NCBI GenBank assembly: GCA_015490755.1
Contig: WFXF01000044.1
Span: 1 to 49,713 of the forward strand
Source of the DNA: Gammaproteobacteria bacterium
GTDB lineage: Bacteria; Pseudomonadota; Gammaproteobacteria; JAADGQ01
Direction: 5' to 3'
Length of the DNA: 49,713 nucleotides
Both the position numbers and the translations under genes were made by a program. Under the pieces are notes generated by a model. The model had not been told where the DNA came from. It was given only the letters and a program-made list of their open reading frames with translations, and did not search any database. The stretch's first letter is position 1. Each line of letters opens with the position of its first letter. Below, piece by piece: positions 1 through 9,411 of the stretch.

Positions 1-147
1 CCGGCTTCCTTCAGACCGCCCCTCGCGGGTTGGCCCTTGCCATTCGCTAGTAGTTAGCGTTAAATATCGTTCATTAGAACAACTTAACGGTGATCTTCCT
101 ACAGAGGACTTTCACCTCATTAGTTCATGCCCATGTTGGGCGTACAC
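1..147 (-). mobile_element. Group II intron, 5' portion (runs off the left edge)
   Basis: Read on the minus strand from 147, the sequence starts GTGTACGCCC, close to the GUGYG 5' end of bacterial group II introns. It is followed at once by a GCCC/GGGC hairpin and by GGTGAAAGTCC and GAAGGAAGCCGG stretches that I recognise from domain I of bacterial group II introns. The reverse transcriptase ORF would lie left of position 1, so I cannot tell whether the intron is complete. The fifth base is A rather than the consensus G. The call rests on remembered sequence similarity, not on a folded structure. Confidence 0.6.
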
Positions 148-179
148 AATTAGCTCCATTGGACCGTCAAAAGCGTCAT

Positions 180-218
180 TTTTTTGTGTATGTCGCAGGC
201 TCCATGTTACACAAAAAA
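180..218. repeat. Perfect 11-bp inverted repeat with A/T-rich arms
   Basis: TTTTTTGTGTA (180-190) is the exact reverse complement of TACACAAAAAA (208-218), with a 17-nt loop. The A/T-tract next to a stem could act as a bidirectional terminator. It could also be the end of a small mobile element lying between the intron edge and the PIN-toxin fragment. Confidence 0.5.
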
Positions 219-230
219 GTGCCACTTTAG

Positions 231-434
231 CCGGCCAATGAGCATGGCGTTAGAGTGGCTACCAAGTGGGGAGAGATACAGGGCAAGTCGGAGAAAGAAG
301 GCAAGCCTATACCATCTATTGATGGGTTAATAGCAGTTACAGGCCTGGTGAATAATTGTGTTGTAGTTACACGAAATATATCGGATATGCAGCAAAGTTC
401 AGCGGAGTTACACAATCCGTGGGAATATACATAA
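231..434 (+). pseudogene. C-terminal fragment of a VapC/FitB-type PIN-domain toxin
   Basis: The open frame after the TAG at 228-230 encodes about 67 residues with no start codon, ending NPWEYT. It carries the second half of a VapC-like PIN domain: a GKPIPSIDGLIAVTGLV stretch holding a conserved Asp, then VVVTRN, then the typical NPWE ending. Full-length relatives are about 130-140 residues, so the half with the first catalytic Asp is missing. The group II intron edge lies 84 bp upstream, so insertion and deletion probably removed the 5' half. There is no antitoxin in the window. It is almost certainly non-functional as a nuclease. Confidence 0.75.
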
Positions 435-486
435 AAGCTCCAGCCACCGTCCCATTAGCTGTAACACAGTTGCCAAAGGAGAAGTC

Positions 487-3351
487 ATGTTGCAACCCAT
501 ACCAAAAGAGCTGGAAAACCTGATTTCCAATCTATGGCAATCATTTTGTAGTGCGGCTTCAACTGAAGACCCGTCCCTCAATCCCGATTGTTTACCATTA
601 CAAACATTACACACCGTTTGGGCAGGCAGTGACTTTGTGGCTCAAAGCTGTATTCGTCACCCAAATATGCTTTTTGAACTGGTGAGCAGCAATGACTTAA
701 ATATAACCTATGAAAAAGACAGGTATAGCGCATCTCTTTCAAAGTTACTTTCAGAGGTAACAGAAGAGACCGTACTGCTTGATACATTACGACATTTTCG
801 TCGCAGAGAGATGGTGCGTATCGCCTGGCGCGATCTCACTCAACTGGCTTCACTCAATGAAACCCTCTCCGATCTTTCTGCACTTGCTGATGCCTGTGTT
901 GATGAATCATTAACACTGCTTCATCAGTGGCAATCAAAAATTTACGGAACACCTGTAGATGAAAATTTAGTGCCGCAAAAAATGGTTGTCATCGCCATGG
1001 GTAAGCTTGGCGCTCATGAGCTGAATTTTTCTTCTGATATTGATCTGATTTTTGCCTATCCATCACAAGGCCAAACAAGCGGCGCATCCAAAAGCTTGAG
1101 TAATGGTGAATATTTTACCAAGCTTGGCCAGCGTCTTATCAATGCTTTGTCATCCTTAACGCCTCAGGGTTATGTATTTCGTACCGACATACGCTTGCGT
1201 CCATTTGGTGACAGTGGGCCAGTTGCCATGAATTTTGATGCAATGGAAGCCTACTATCAAACACATGGCCGAGACTGGGAGCGTTACGCCTGGGTTAAAG
1301 CCCGAATCATATCTGGTGATTCCACATCCGGTGAACAATTACTGAAAATTATGCGCCCCTTTGTCTATCGTCGCTATCTTGATTTCAGTGCTTTTAGAAC
1401 GCTGCGGGAGCTCAAGCAAAGTATTAACCATGATGCTGAACGTCACAAAAAAGAGAACAACATCAAACTCGGGCGGGGTGGGATTCGTGAAGTCGAATTT
1501 ATTGGTCAGGCTTTTCAATTGATTCGTGGTGGCCGAGAGCCCGAGCTTCGAGAACGCAGTATTTTAAAAGTTTTATCCTTGTTGGGGGAGAAGAATTACC
1601 TGCCTAAATACGTTGTTGATATTTTGTCTGAAGCCTATATCTTTTTACGCCGTACTGAAAACCGTCTGCAAATGATGGAAGATAAACAGACTCATACGCT
1701 TCCTGAAGAGAGATTGAGCCGTGAACGACTGGCTTTTTCTATGGGTTTTTCCAGTTGGCTGACATTTTCAGCGGCGCTTGAGCAGCATTTAAACCAGGTT
1801 CAAAGTCACTTCGAACAAGTTTTTGATGCTCCTCAAGCGGATCACACCACACAATTTTCCAAAATCTGGCAAGCCAGCGATCATTTAGAGCATGCGGTCA
1901 CGCTGCTCACTCAGTCGGGTTATGACAAGAGCGCGATTGAAATTGCTCAAGTGCTCACACAATTTCATCAATCATCACGTTATGCAAATCTGACAAAAAC
2001 TGTTAAAGAGCGCCTTGACCGGCTCATGCCTTTGCTTCTGGGTGCGATACTGAACCAAAGCTCATCAATCAAACCATTGCAGCGGCTTATCCATTTGATC
2101 GAAACCATGACCCGGCGCAGCGCATACTTTTCACTTCTCACTGAAAATCCAATGGCACTATCCCAATTAGTGCAGTTAAATCTGGCTTGTCCCTGGATTA
2201 CCGAGCAATTAACGCGCTCTCCTTTGTTGCTGGATGAACTGCTTGACCCAAGAGTGCTTTATTCACCACTCGACAAAACCAGTATGGAGGTTGAGCTGGC
2301 TTGCCAACTTCAACAAGTTGAAGATGATGATCTTGAGCATCAAATGGATCTGTTGCGCCAATTTAAAAATACCCATGTTTTGCGTGTAGCTGCTACAGAT
2401 ATTATGGGGAAATTACCGCTCATGAATGTCAGTGACTATTTAACAGCGATTGCTGAAACTGTTTTGCAACAAGCGCTGTGGCTCGCGTTAAATCGCCTGA
2501 CTAAAAAGCACGGTATGCCGCAAAGATACAAAACAGACAGTGATGTTAGTTTTGCCATTATTGGTTACGGTAAACTGGGAGGAATTGAGTTGGGCTATGG
2601 CTCTGATCTGGATCTTATCTTTTTGTATGATGATGGTCACAGCGAGCAGCAAACCACAGGCCCTAAACCAATCAGTCATGCCCAGTTTTTCACCCGATTG
2701 GGGCAAAGTATTATTCATATCCTGAATACACTGACTTCATCAGGAATACTCTATGAAGTTGATATGCGTTTACGTCCTAATGGCTCTTCCGGTCTATTGG
2801 TGAGTAGTCTGGATGCTTTTTCAACCTATCAACACTCATCGGCATGGACATGGGAGCACCAGGCGCTGATTCGGGCGCGATTTATTGCTGGTAATAACCA
2901 CAATGATCTTTGTGACAAATTTAAAGCAGTTCGGCAAAAAGTGCTTTCAACAAAAAGGTCATCCAAAGATCTAAAACAAGAGATCAAAAAGATGCGGGAT
3001 CAAATGCGCCAGGCACTCGCAAGTAAGCAGCAGGGGATATTTGACATTAAACATGCTGCAGGTGGCATCGTCGATATTGAATTTTTAGTGCAATACGGCG
3101 TACTTTCCAATGCGCACAAGCACCCCGAACTGCTTCGTTGGACAGATCATTTATGCTTGCTTGAAGCGCTTACTAAAATATGTTTTTTTACAGATGAAGA
3201 GTTTAAACAGCTGAGTCATGCTTATCGCAGCTATCGTCATGCGGGTCATCATAAAGTACTTCAGGGAGAAAAGGTTTTGGTTGATAGCCAAAGATTCAAA
3301 GAAGAAAGAGCTAAGGTTAAGGTAATTTGGCAAAAACTAATTGATAAATAA
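487..3351 (+). CDS. glnE: Glutamine synthetase adenylyltransferase / adenylyl-removing enzyme
   Basis: This bifunctional nucleotidyltransferase adenylylates and deadenylylates glutamine synthetase in response to PII (GlnB) and glutamine, so it sets nitrogen assimilation activity. The 954 residues match the usual length. Two nucleotidyltransferase cores are visible. The N-terminal deadenylylating core has GKLGAHELNFSSDIDLIF (about 172-189) and then GRGGIREVEFI. The C-terminal adenylylating core has GYGKLGGIELGYGSDLDLIF (about 690-712). The ATG at 487 follows an AAAGGAGAA ribosome site. No partner gene is adjacent. The downstream gltX is 315 bp away and probably has its own promoter. Confidence 0.97.
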   Translation: MLQPIPKELENLISNLWQSFCSAASTEDPSLNPDCLPLQTLHTVWAGSDFVAQSCIRHPNMLFELVSSNDLNITYEKDRYSASLSKLLSEVTEETVLLDTLRHFRRREMVRIAWRDLTQLASLNETLSDLSALADACVDESLTLLHQWQSKIYGTPVDENLVPQKMVVIAMGKLGAHELNFSSDIDLIFAYPSQGQTSGASKSLSNGEYFTKLGQRLINALSSLTPQGYVFRTDIRLRPFGDSGPVAMNFDAMEAYYQTHGRDWERYAWVKARIISGDSTSGEQLLKIMRPFVYRRYLDFSAFRTLRELKQSINHDAERHKKENNIKLGRGGIREVEFIGQAFQLIRGGREPELRERSILKVLSLLGEKNYLPKYVVDILSEAYIFLRRTENRLQMMEDKQTHTLPEERLSRERLAFSMGFSSWLTFSAALEQHLNQVQSHFEQVFDAPQADHTTQFSKIWQASDHLEHAVTLLTQSGYDKSAIEIAQVLTQFHQSSRYANLTKTVKERLDRLMPLLLGAILNQSSSIKPLQRLIHLIETMTRRSAYFSLLTENPMALSQLVQLNLACPWITEQLTRSPLLLDELLDPRVLYSPLDKTSMEVELACQLQQVEDDDLEHQMDLLRQFKNTHVLRVAATDIMGKLPLMNVSDYLTAIAETVLQQALWLALNRLTKKHGMPQRYKTDSDVSFAIIGYGKLGGIELGYGSDLDLIFLYDDGHSEQQTTGPKPISHAQFFTRLGQSIIHILNTLTSSGILYEVDMRLRPNGSSGLLVSSLDAFSTYQHSSAWTWEHQALIRARFIAGNNHNDLCDKFKAVRQKVLSTKRSSKDLKQEIKKMRDQMRQALASKQQGIFDIKHAAGGIVDIEFLVQYGVLSNAHKHPELLRWTDHLCLLEALTKICFFTDEEFKQLSHAYRSYRHAGHHKVLQGEKVLVDSQRFKEERAKVKVIWQKLIDK

Positions 3352-3503
3352 GAATTTTTGTTAATTCAGTACCAGAAATACTGATGGTGAATAAAAACCT
3401 ACCAATTTAGTGAGTTATGGTTTATTATAGATTTTTGTGTAAAAAAATATGACAGTTTGTGTTACTCTTGATCTTTATTAAAAAGGTTTTTTAGTTTTTT
3501 CTT

Positions 3504-3585
3504 GGCAGGAAGCTGTAGCAAAATTCGTAACGCGATTGCCCTCCAGTGATTGAAAGAGTTTCGTTTTCCTGCCTTGTTTTTTTTA
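3504..3585 (+). terminator. Long-loop hairpin plus T-run between glnE and gltX (terminator or small RNA 3' end)
   Basis: GGCAGGAA (3504-3511) pairs exactly with TTCCTGCC (3566-3573) across a 54-nt loop, and TTG plus eight T follows. The 3' side looks like a Rho-independent terminator. The stem is far from the glnE stop, at about 150 bp, so the segment may be the 3' part of a small RNA or a leader upstream of gltX. I recognise no Rfam family. The rest of the 315-bp gap (3352-3666) is AT-rich with no ORF. Confidence 0.4.
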
Positions 3586-3666
3586 AATTTTCGACATTTT
3601 TTGTTTTGCTTTCCTTTTCACTTATTTGCCCATTGTCAGTGGTAGCACGGATCAGTTTCCGTTACC

Positions 3667-5094
3667 ATGCGCACCATGAACTTAAATACACTTAAAACAC
3701 GTTTTGCACCCAGCCCGACAGGGCTGATTCATTTAGGCAATGTACGTACCGCCTTGTTTAACTGGCTAATGGCAAAAAGCCAGCAGGGGCACTTTTTGCT
3801 GCGCATTGAAGATACGGATCAGGAGCGCAGTAAAACTGAATATGTACAAGCTCTGGAGGAGGATCTGAGCTGGCTGGGTCTGAATTGGTGGCAGGGCACT
3901 CTCGATGATGGCTCACAAACGCCCTGTATGCAGTCTGACCGTAGTGCCGTTTATCATGATTACTACCAGAAGCTTGAAGAGTCCGGGCTGGCTTACCCCT
4001 GTTTTTGCAGTGGTACTGAGCTGGAAGTCTCACGTAAAGTGCAGCGCGCCTCTGGGCGAGCACCGCGTTATGAAGGACGTTGTGGCTTTCTGGGCAAAGA
4101 GGAAGTGCAAGCTAAATTGGATCAAGGCTTAAAGCCTACGCTGCGCTTTCGAGTGCCGCGTGGTGAAACAGTTGAGTTTGAAGATCTCGTTCGCGGCACT
4201 CAAAAATTTGCCAGTGATGAAATCGGCGATTTTATTATTCGTCGTGCCGATGGCACACCCGCTTTTTTCTTTAGTAATGCGATTGATGATTCATTGACCG
4301 GAGTGACTTGTGTGTTACGCGGTGAAGATCATTTAACAAATACGCCGCGTCAGTTGATGTTACTGCAAGCATTAAAATTAAGAGCGCCCGAGTATGGTCA
4401 TATCTCCATGATTGTAGGGGATGATGGTTCACCTCTCTCGAAGCGACACGGCAGTCGTAGCGTGGCTGAATTACGACAAAATGGTTACTTGCCCAATGCA
4501 GTCAATAATTATCTGGCACGACTTGGTCATTATTATAAAGATAACCAGTGCATGAGTCTGGATGAATTGGCTGCACAGTTTGGTGCATCCAATCTGGGGC
4601 GAGCTCCGGCACGTTATGATGTGGCTCAGCTGGATTACTGGCAAAAAGAGGTGATCGCGCAGATTGATGTCGAGTCGCTTTGGCTGTGGATGGGCGAAGA
4701 GGTGCACTCATTGGTTCCCCTAGATAAAAAAGAAGCTTTTATTGACGCGGTGCGCCCTAATATCAAATTACCCCATGATGCTCTGTTGTGGGCTCATCAT
4801 CTGTTTGCAAAAATGCTCGATTTACAAGGCGATGCTTTACAAATTGTCCAGCAAGCGGGCGCTGATTTTTTTAAAGCAGCTATTGAGGCTGTGACGGCAC
4901 ACCCCTCGGACTTTAAACTGCTCAATAAACAGATAAAAGAGACCACGGGTGCAAAAGGTAGAGGTTTGTTTCAGCCTTTGCGCATTGCAATGACCGGTGA
5001 ACACAATGGCCCCGAGATGAGTGCATTGTTGTCATTGATGGGAGAAGAGCGCATTCGCCAGCGCTTCGAACATTGCCTTGAAATTATTTCATAA
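3667..5094 (+). CDS. gltX: Glutamyl-tRNA synthetase
   Basis: A class I aminoacyl-tRNA synthetase that charges tRNA with glutamate in the cytoplasm. The N-terminus has the FAPSPTGLIHLGNVRTAL signature, whose HLGN is the HIGH-motif equivalent. The KMSKS-equivalent loop reads PLSKRHG at about 255-261, and 475 residues is the normal length. Neither the ATG at 3667 nor the in-frame ATG at 3676 has a strong ribosome site. The second may be the real start, because the family usually begins just before the TRFAPSPTG block. Many gammaproteobacteria carry two GltX paralogues and I cannot tell which this is. cysS follows 9 nt after the stop, so the two are probably co-transcribed. Confidence 0.96.
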   Translation: MRTMNLNTLKTRFAPSPTGLIHLGNVRTALFNWLMAKSQQGHFLLRIEDTDQERSKTEYVQALEEDLSWLGLNWWQGTLDDGSQTPCMQSDRSAVYHDYYQKLEESGLAYPCFCSGTELEVSRKVQRASGRAPRYEGRCGFLGKEEVQAKLDQGLKPTLRFRVPRGETVEFEDLVRGTQKFASDEIGDFIIRRADGTPAFFFSNAIDDSLTGVTCVLRGEDHLTNTPRQLMLLQALKLRAPEYGHISMIVGDDGSPLSKRHGSRSVAELRQNGYLPNAVNNYLARLGHYYKDNQCMSLDELAAQFGASNLGRAPARYDVAQLDYWQKEVIAQIDVESLWLWMGEEVHSLVPLDKKEAFIDAVRPNIKLPHDALLWAHHLFAKMLDLQGDALQIVQQAGADFFKAAIEAVTAHPSDFKLLNKQIKETTGAKGRGLFQPLRIAMTGEHNGPEMSALLSLMGEERIRQRFEHCLEIIS

Positions 5095-5103
5095 AGTTTA
5101 ATC

Positions 5104-6486
5104 ATGTTGCATATCTATAATAGCCTGACAGGCAAAAAAGAAAAATTCGTTCCGATTGTTCCCGGTAAAGTGGGAATGTATGTCTGTGGTATGACGGTTT
5201 ATGACTATTGTCATGTAGGTCATGCACGAGTTTTGGTGGCTTTTGATGTGGTTGCGCGTTATCTGCGCCACTCAGGGTATGACTTGACGTATGTGCGCAA
5301 CGTCACAGATATCGACGACAAGATTATCAAACGTGCCCATGAAAATGGTGAACCGTTCGAAGCATTAACTCATCGTTTCATTGAGGCCATGCATGAAGAT
5401 GCGGCATTATTAGGTGTTTTGCCTCCCGATCAGGAGCCGAAAGCCACCGCTTCGATGGATGACATTATCGCCATGATTCAAACTCTGGTGGAGAAAGAAG
5501 CAGCATACTGCGCTGCTAATGGCGATGTTTATTATGACGTGAGCCGCTTCGAGCGTTACGGGGAACTGTCGAGCAAAAAGTTGGATGATCTTCGCGCAGG
5601 TGCGCGTGTTGAGGTCGATGAAGCGAAAGATGACCCTCTTGATTTTGTTCTATGGAAATCGGCCAAACCCGATGAACCTGCATGGGATGCGCCGTGGGGA
5701 CGGGGTCGCCCAGGTTGGCATATAGAGTGCTCTGCCATGGCGGCGCGTTGTTTGGGTGACCATTTTGATATTCATGGGGGTGGCATGGATCTGAAATTCC
5801 CACACCATGAAAATGAGATTGCTCAATCTGAAAGTGCAACGGGTCATCGTTATGTGAATGTCTGGATGCATAACGGATTTGTTAATATCGATAATGAAAA
5901 GATGTCCAAATCATTGGGCAACTTTTTCACAATCCGTGATGTATTGGCACGTTATCAGCCCGAAGTGGTGCGTTATTTTATTCTTGCCAGCCATTACCGC
6001 AGTCCACTGAACTATTCCGATGAACATCTGGATAATGCCAAGTCAGCATTAGATCGCTTTTATCTGGCGTTGCGTGATCTGCCAGTTTCAAAGTTTGAAA
6101 CCGGCAGTGAATATGAGCAGCGATTTCATGATGCGATGAATGATGATTTTAATACGCCTGAAGCGTTGGCGGTACTGTTTGAAATCGTTCGGGAGATGAA
6201 TAGTCTGCGTGACTCTGATACTGAAAAGGCCACTCAATTGGCGGCACTTCTGCGCCATTTAGGTGGCATTATTGGACTGCTTCAAGAAAATTCAGAGCGT
6301 TACTTTAAAGGTGCGGAAACTGAAGATGGCATTAGTAGTGATGCTATTAATGCATTGATCGAAAAACGTAAAGTGGCGCGCCAGAATAAAGATTGGGCTG
6401 AATCGGACCGGATTCGTGATGAGTTATTGTCTCAAGGCGTGATCATTGAAGATGGCAGCGGGGAAACGAGCTGGCGTCGTCAGTGA
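5104..6486 (+). CDS. cysS: Cysteinyl-tRNA synthetase
   Basis: A class I synthetase that charges tRNA-Cys; active-site zinc gives cysteine selectivity. The 460 residues match the family. The Zn ligand Cys28 lies in [10 protein letters not shown], the HIGH motif is HVGH at 37-40, and a second Zn-ligand Cys lies in WHIECSAMA (about 209). His and Glu ligands lie in [10 protein letters not shown], and KMSKS is intact at about 265-269. The gene starts 9 nt after gltX. Its stop overlaps the GTG of the next gene by four bases, so translation is likely coupled. Confidence 0.98.
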   Translation: MLHIYNSLTGKKEKFVPIVPGKVGMYVCGMTVYDYCHVGHARVLVAFDVVARYLRHSGYDLTYVRNVTDIDDKIIKRAHENGEPFEALTHRFIEAMHEDAALLGVLPPDQEPKATASMDDIIAMIQTLVEKEAAYCAANGDVYYDVSRFERYGELSSKKLDDLRAGARVEVDEAKDDPLDFVLWKSAKPDEPAWDAPWGRGRPGWHIECSAMAARCLGDHFDIHGGGMDLKFPHHENEIAQSESATGHRYVNVWMHNGFVNIDNEKMSKSLGNFFTIRDVLARYQPEVVRYFILASHYRSPLNYSDEHLDNAKSALDRFYLALRDLPVSKFETGSEYEQRFHDAMNDDFNTPEALAVLFEIVREMNSLRDSDTEKATQLAALLRHLGGIIGLLQENSERYFKGAETEDGISSDAINALIEKRKVARQNKDWAESDRIRDELLSQGVIIEDGSGETSWRRQ

Positions 6487-6890
6487 GTGAACTGGGTCTT
6501 GCGCTTGTCTCATTTTTTGCAGCGACACTTTTGCCTTTTAGCTCAGAGGCTGCACTGGTGGCGGGAGTTGCTGCGGGTGTGCCCGTGCTAAATGCTGTGA
6601 TTGCTTGTTCGATCGGGAACTGCCTTGCCTGCTTGTTGAACTTTAAGCTCGGTGACTGGCTGCGGAACAAGATGCAGAATAGAATGGAGAACAGTCGCGG
6701 TGGACGGCTTTCGCTGGGCTGGATGCAGCGCTATGGCAAGGCAAGCCTGTTTCTGAGCTGGCTGCCTATTATTGGTGACCCATTAACTGTGATTGCAGGT
6801 ATGGCGCGCGTGGGTTGGTTATGGTTTATTGGCGTGATTTGTACGCTGAGAATTGTTCGCTACGTCTTCATTGCAGGTGCGATAAGCTAA
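6483..6890 (+). CDS. YqaA-like small DedA/SNARE-associated-type membrane protein
   Basis: 135 residues, strongly hydrophobic, with four or so membrane segments (about 5-30, 33-52, 85-107 and 112-132). The LPFSSEAAL start and the later [16 protein letters not shown] motif are those of YqaA-like proteins of the DedA/VTT superfamily. The superfamily is linked to lipid scrambling or transport in the inner membrane; the role of YqaA itself is not established. The start is a GTG overlapping the cysS stop (GTGA). The next gene starts in its own TAATG, so both belong to the same transcript. Confidence 0.8.
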   Translation: MSELGLALVSFFAATLLPFSSEAALVAGVAAGVPVLNAVIACSIGNCLACLLNFKLGDWLRNKMQNRMENSRGGRLSLGWMQRYGKASLFLSWLPIIGDPLTVIAGMARVGWLWFIGVICTLRIVRYVFIAGAIS

Positions 6891-7402
6891 TGTATGAACT
6901 TATTAAAACTTACTGGCAGCTCTGTCTTTTGCGCCTGGGGCCACAAGATCTGCCAAACTCTTCTGTTTTGTTATACGCAACACTTGTTGTTTATCTTGTT
7001 GTTGACTTTGCGTTGACTGTACTGGATCTCTCTTTTGGTGCATCAATACTTGCGGCTCTGATCGATGCGGGGCTGTTATTGGCATTTACAGGGCTATTGC
7101 TGTGGGGGCGCAGTTTACCTGAAAGAATGACTCAGGCTTTTACCGCACTGCTTGGAAGTGGTGCACTGTTGGGGGCTTTGGCATTTCCGGTTCTATCCTG
7201 GCAGTTTGCTCTAGGGGTTAAAAACCCGAATATCCTGGTGCCATCTTTACTGCTACTGGCTCTGTTTGTCTGGAATATTACTGTGGTGGGGCATATTTTT
7301 CGCCATGCACTGTCAGGGTCGATAGGGCTGGGTTTAGGGCTTGCTGTGCTCTATGTTTTTATCTCGATCAATATCATGCGATCACTTTTTTATACAGTTT
7401 AA
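6890..7402 (+). CDS. Inner-membrane protein of unknown function upstream of mpl
   Basis: 170 residues from the ATG that overlaps the preceding stop (TAATG); a longer in-frame start at 6815 would run inside the previous gene and is unlikely. After a short soluble head ([10 protein letters not shown]...) it has four to five hydrophobic helices at about 26-45, 48-70, 82-105, 113-135 and 145-165. No catalytic motif is visible. It sits 2 nt before mpl, so it is probably co-transcribed. I do not recognise the family. Confidence 0.8.
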   Translation: MYELIKTYWQLCLLRLGPQDLPNSSVLLYATLVVYLVVDFALTVLDLSFGASILAALIDAGLLLAFTGLLLWGRSLPERMTQAFTALLGSGALLGALAFPVLSWQFALGVKNPNILVPSLLLLALFVWNITVVGHIFRHALSGSIGLGLGLAVLYVFISINIMRSLFYTV

Positions 7403-7404
7403 TT

Positions 7405-8763
7405 ATGCACATCCATATTTTAGGAATTTGTGGTACGTTTATGGGCGGCATCGCATTGCTGGCACGTCAACTGGGTTATAGCGTCAGCGGTTCGGATGCC
7501 AATGTTTATCCACCCATGAGTACACAACTGTCAGATGCAGGCATTCGAATTATCGAAGGTTTTGATTCCAGCCAATTCAAACCTGAGCCTGATCTGGTGG
7601 TGGTGGGTAATGCGATGTCTCGTGGTAATAGCGCTGTGGAATATATGCTGGAACGTGGATTGGATTATACCTCTGGTCCTGCATTTTTAGCGAATTACTT
7701 ACTGAAAAATCGTTGGGTACTGGCGGTTGCTGGAACGCATGGAAAAACGACAACTTCGAGCATGCTGGCATGGATTCTGGAGTATGCGGGTTTAAAACCT
7801 GGCTTTTTAATTGGGGGAGTCCCCGAAAATTTTGGGCTGTCCGCCCGGCAAGGAGATGAGCCATTTTTTGTAGTCGAAGCGGATGAGTATGACAGCGCTT
7901 TTTTTGATAAGCGTTCCAAATTTGTTCACTATCGACCGCGAACATTGGTACTGAATAATCTGGAGTTTGATCATGCTGATATTTTTGACGATCTGGCTGC
8001 CATTCAAAAACAGTTTCACCATCTGGTGCGCACCGTTCCTGGAAATGGATTGATAATTACTCCCAGTGCTGATGAGGCATTGAGCGAAGTTTTGCAACAA
8101 GGCTGCTGGACTCCGTGTGAATATCTGGCGGATCAACGAGCTTGGCATGTCACTGATAAGTTGGCGGATGGCAGCCAATTCACAGTCATGTTTGCTGATA
8201 AAGAGATGGGGCGAGTCGATTGGTCATTGATCGGTGAGCATAATATTGCCAATGCATTGGCAGCGATTGCGGCAGCGCGCCATGCGGGTGTGATTGTTGA
8301 GCATGCTGTAGAGGCTTTATGTCACTTTAAAAGTGTAAAGCGCCGCATGGAAATTCGAGGTGTTGTCAATGGCATCACAGTGTATGATGATTTTGCCCAT
8401 CACCCTACGGCAATATCGAGCACACTGCAAGGGCTTAGGCATAAAGTGGGCAAGCAGCGAATGATTGCAATTTTGGAGCCGCGTTCAAATACCATGCAGA
8501 TGGGCATTCATCGTGATACGCTCGCGGCCTCATTAAGTGAGGCAGACCAACTGTTTATCTATCAGCCTGATGGCTTGGGCTGGGATTTGAACTGTATAAC
8601 AAGAGATGTCGTAGTGCCGACTGTATTGCTGAATAATATATCTGAAATTGTGGAAGCGGTAGTGAAGATGGCTCAGCCACAAGATCATGTGCTGATTATG
8701 AGCAACGGTGGTTTTGGGGGAATTCACGATTTGCTTATAAATAAATTAAAAGAGATAAAATAG
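7405..8763 (+). CDS. mpl: UDP-N-acetylmuramate:L-Ala-gamma-D-Glu-meso-DAP ligase
   Basis: A Mur ligase that reattaches the recycled murein tripeptide L-Ala-D-Glu-meso-DAP to UDP-MurNAc in the cytoplasm. 452 residues. It starts with the Rossmann-like ILGICGTFMGG typical of Mpl (MurC starts with GIGG). The ATP-binding P-loop is GTHGKTTT at about 110-117. Further Mur ligase motifs are EADEYDSAFFD and YDDFAHHPTAI, where the DDFAHHP block is characteristic. It lies directly upstream of ubiX with no spacer, a pairing known in Pseudomonas. Confidence 0.97.
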   Translation: MHIHILGICGTFMGGIALLARQLGYSVSGSDANVYPPMSTQLSDAGIRIIEGFDSSQFKPEPDLVVVGNAMSRGNSAVEYMLERGLDYTSGPAFLANYLLKNRWVLAVAGTHGKTTTSSMLAWILEYAGLKPGFLIGGVPENFGLSARQGDEPFFVVEADEYDSAFFDKRSKFVHYRPRTLVLNNLEFDHADIFDDLAAIQKQFHHLVRTVPGNGLIITPSADEALSEVLQQGCWTPCEYLADQRAWHVTDKLADGSQFTVMFADKEMGRVDWSLIGEHNIANALAAIAAARHAGVIVEHAVEALCHFKSVKRRMEIRGVVNGITVYDDFAHHPTAISSTLQGLRHKVGKQRMIAILEPRSNTMQMGIHRDTLAASLSEADQLFIYQPDGLGWDLNCITRDVVVPTVLLNNISEIVEAVVKMAQPQDHVLIMSNGGFGGIHDLLINKLKEIK

Positions 8764-9381
8764 TTGCAACATAATAAAACAGGGAACAGTGCGATTACGG
8801 TCGCAATCACAGGCGCATCCGGGGCGCTGTATGGTTTGAGACTGCTGGAGGCACTGCTTGAAGCGGATGAAGACGTTTATCTGTTGATCTCTGAAGCGGG
8901 CCGAACCGTGATTGAGATGGAAACGGGCTTGTTCGTTCCTGAAGATCCTGATGAGGTCGAAGAGATTTTAAGTGAATGGTTTGCCGTTGACGAAGGGCAG
9001 CTTCAGGTGTTTGATCGACGAGAGTGGACAGCGCCAGTCGCCAGTGGCTCTAATGCACCGCGCGCCATGGTGGTCTGCCCATGTTCGGGTGGAACGATCT
9101 CTGCAATTGCACATGGCGCGAGTAATAATCTGATCGAACGTGCTGCCGATGTGATGCTCAAAGAGCAGCGGCAATTGATTTTAGTTGCACGGGAAACCCC
9201 ACTTTCGACGCTTCATCTCGAAAATATGCTGAAGCTCTCTCGCATGGGTGTCACCATCATGCCGGCCAGCCCCGGCTTTTATTATCAACCACAGCATGTG
9301 GCGGAATTAGTGAATTTTATGGTTGCCAGAATACTTGATCATCTGGGTGTCGAACACGATCTGGTCGAGCGCTGGGGCTAA
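8764..9381 (+). CDS. ubiX: UbiX flavin prenyltransferase
   Basis: UbiX joins dimethylallyl phosphate to FMN, making the prenylated-FMN cofactor of the UbiD decarboxylase in ubiquinone synthesis. 205 residues. The FMN-binding start [16 protein letters not shown] is at about 16-31, followed by [25 protein letters not shown] and the [17 protein letters not shown] block, all standard for the family. The predicted start is a TTG immediately after the mpl stop, so expression probably depends on mpl translation. It ends 31 bp from the convergent kinase gene. Confidence 0.96.
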   Translation: MQHNKTGNSAITVAITGASGALYGLRLLEALLEADEDVYLLISEAGRTVIEMETGLFVPEDPDEVEEILSEWFAVDEGQLQVFDRREWTAPVASGSNAPRAMVVCPCSGGTISAIAHGASNNLIERAADVMLKEQRQLILVARETPLSTLHLENMLKLSRMGVTIMPASPGFYYQPQHVAELVNFMVARILDHLGVEHDLVERWG

Positions 9382-9411
9382 AAAAACGTTTCCTGGCTAT
9401 AACTTTTCATG

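Noticed and set aside
6815-6889. Upstream start for the membrane protein before mpl
   Set aside because: It would overlap the YqaA-like gene by 76 bp; the TAATG start at 6890 is coupled and gives a sensible N-terminus.
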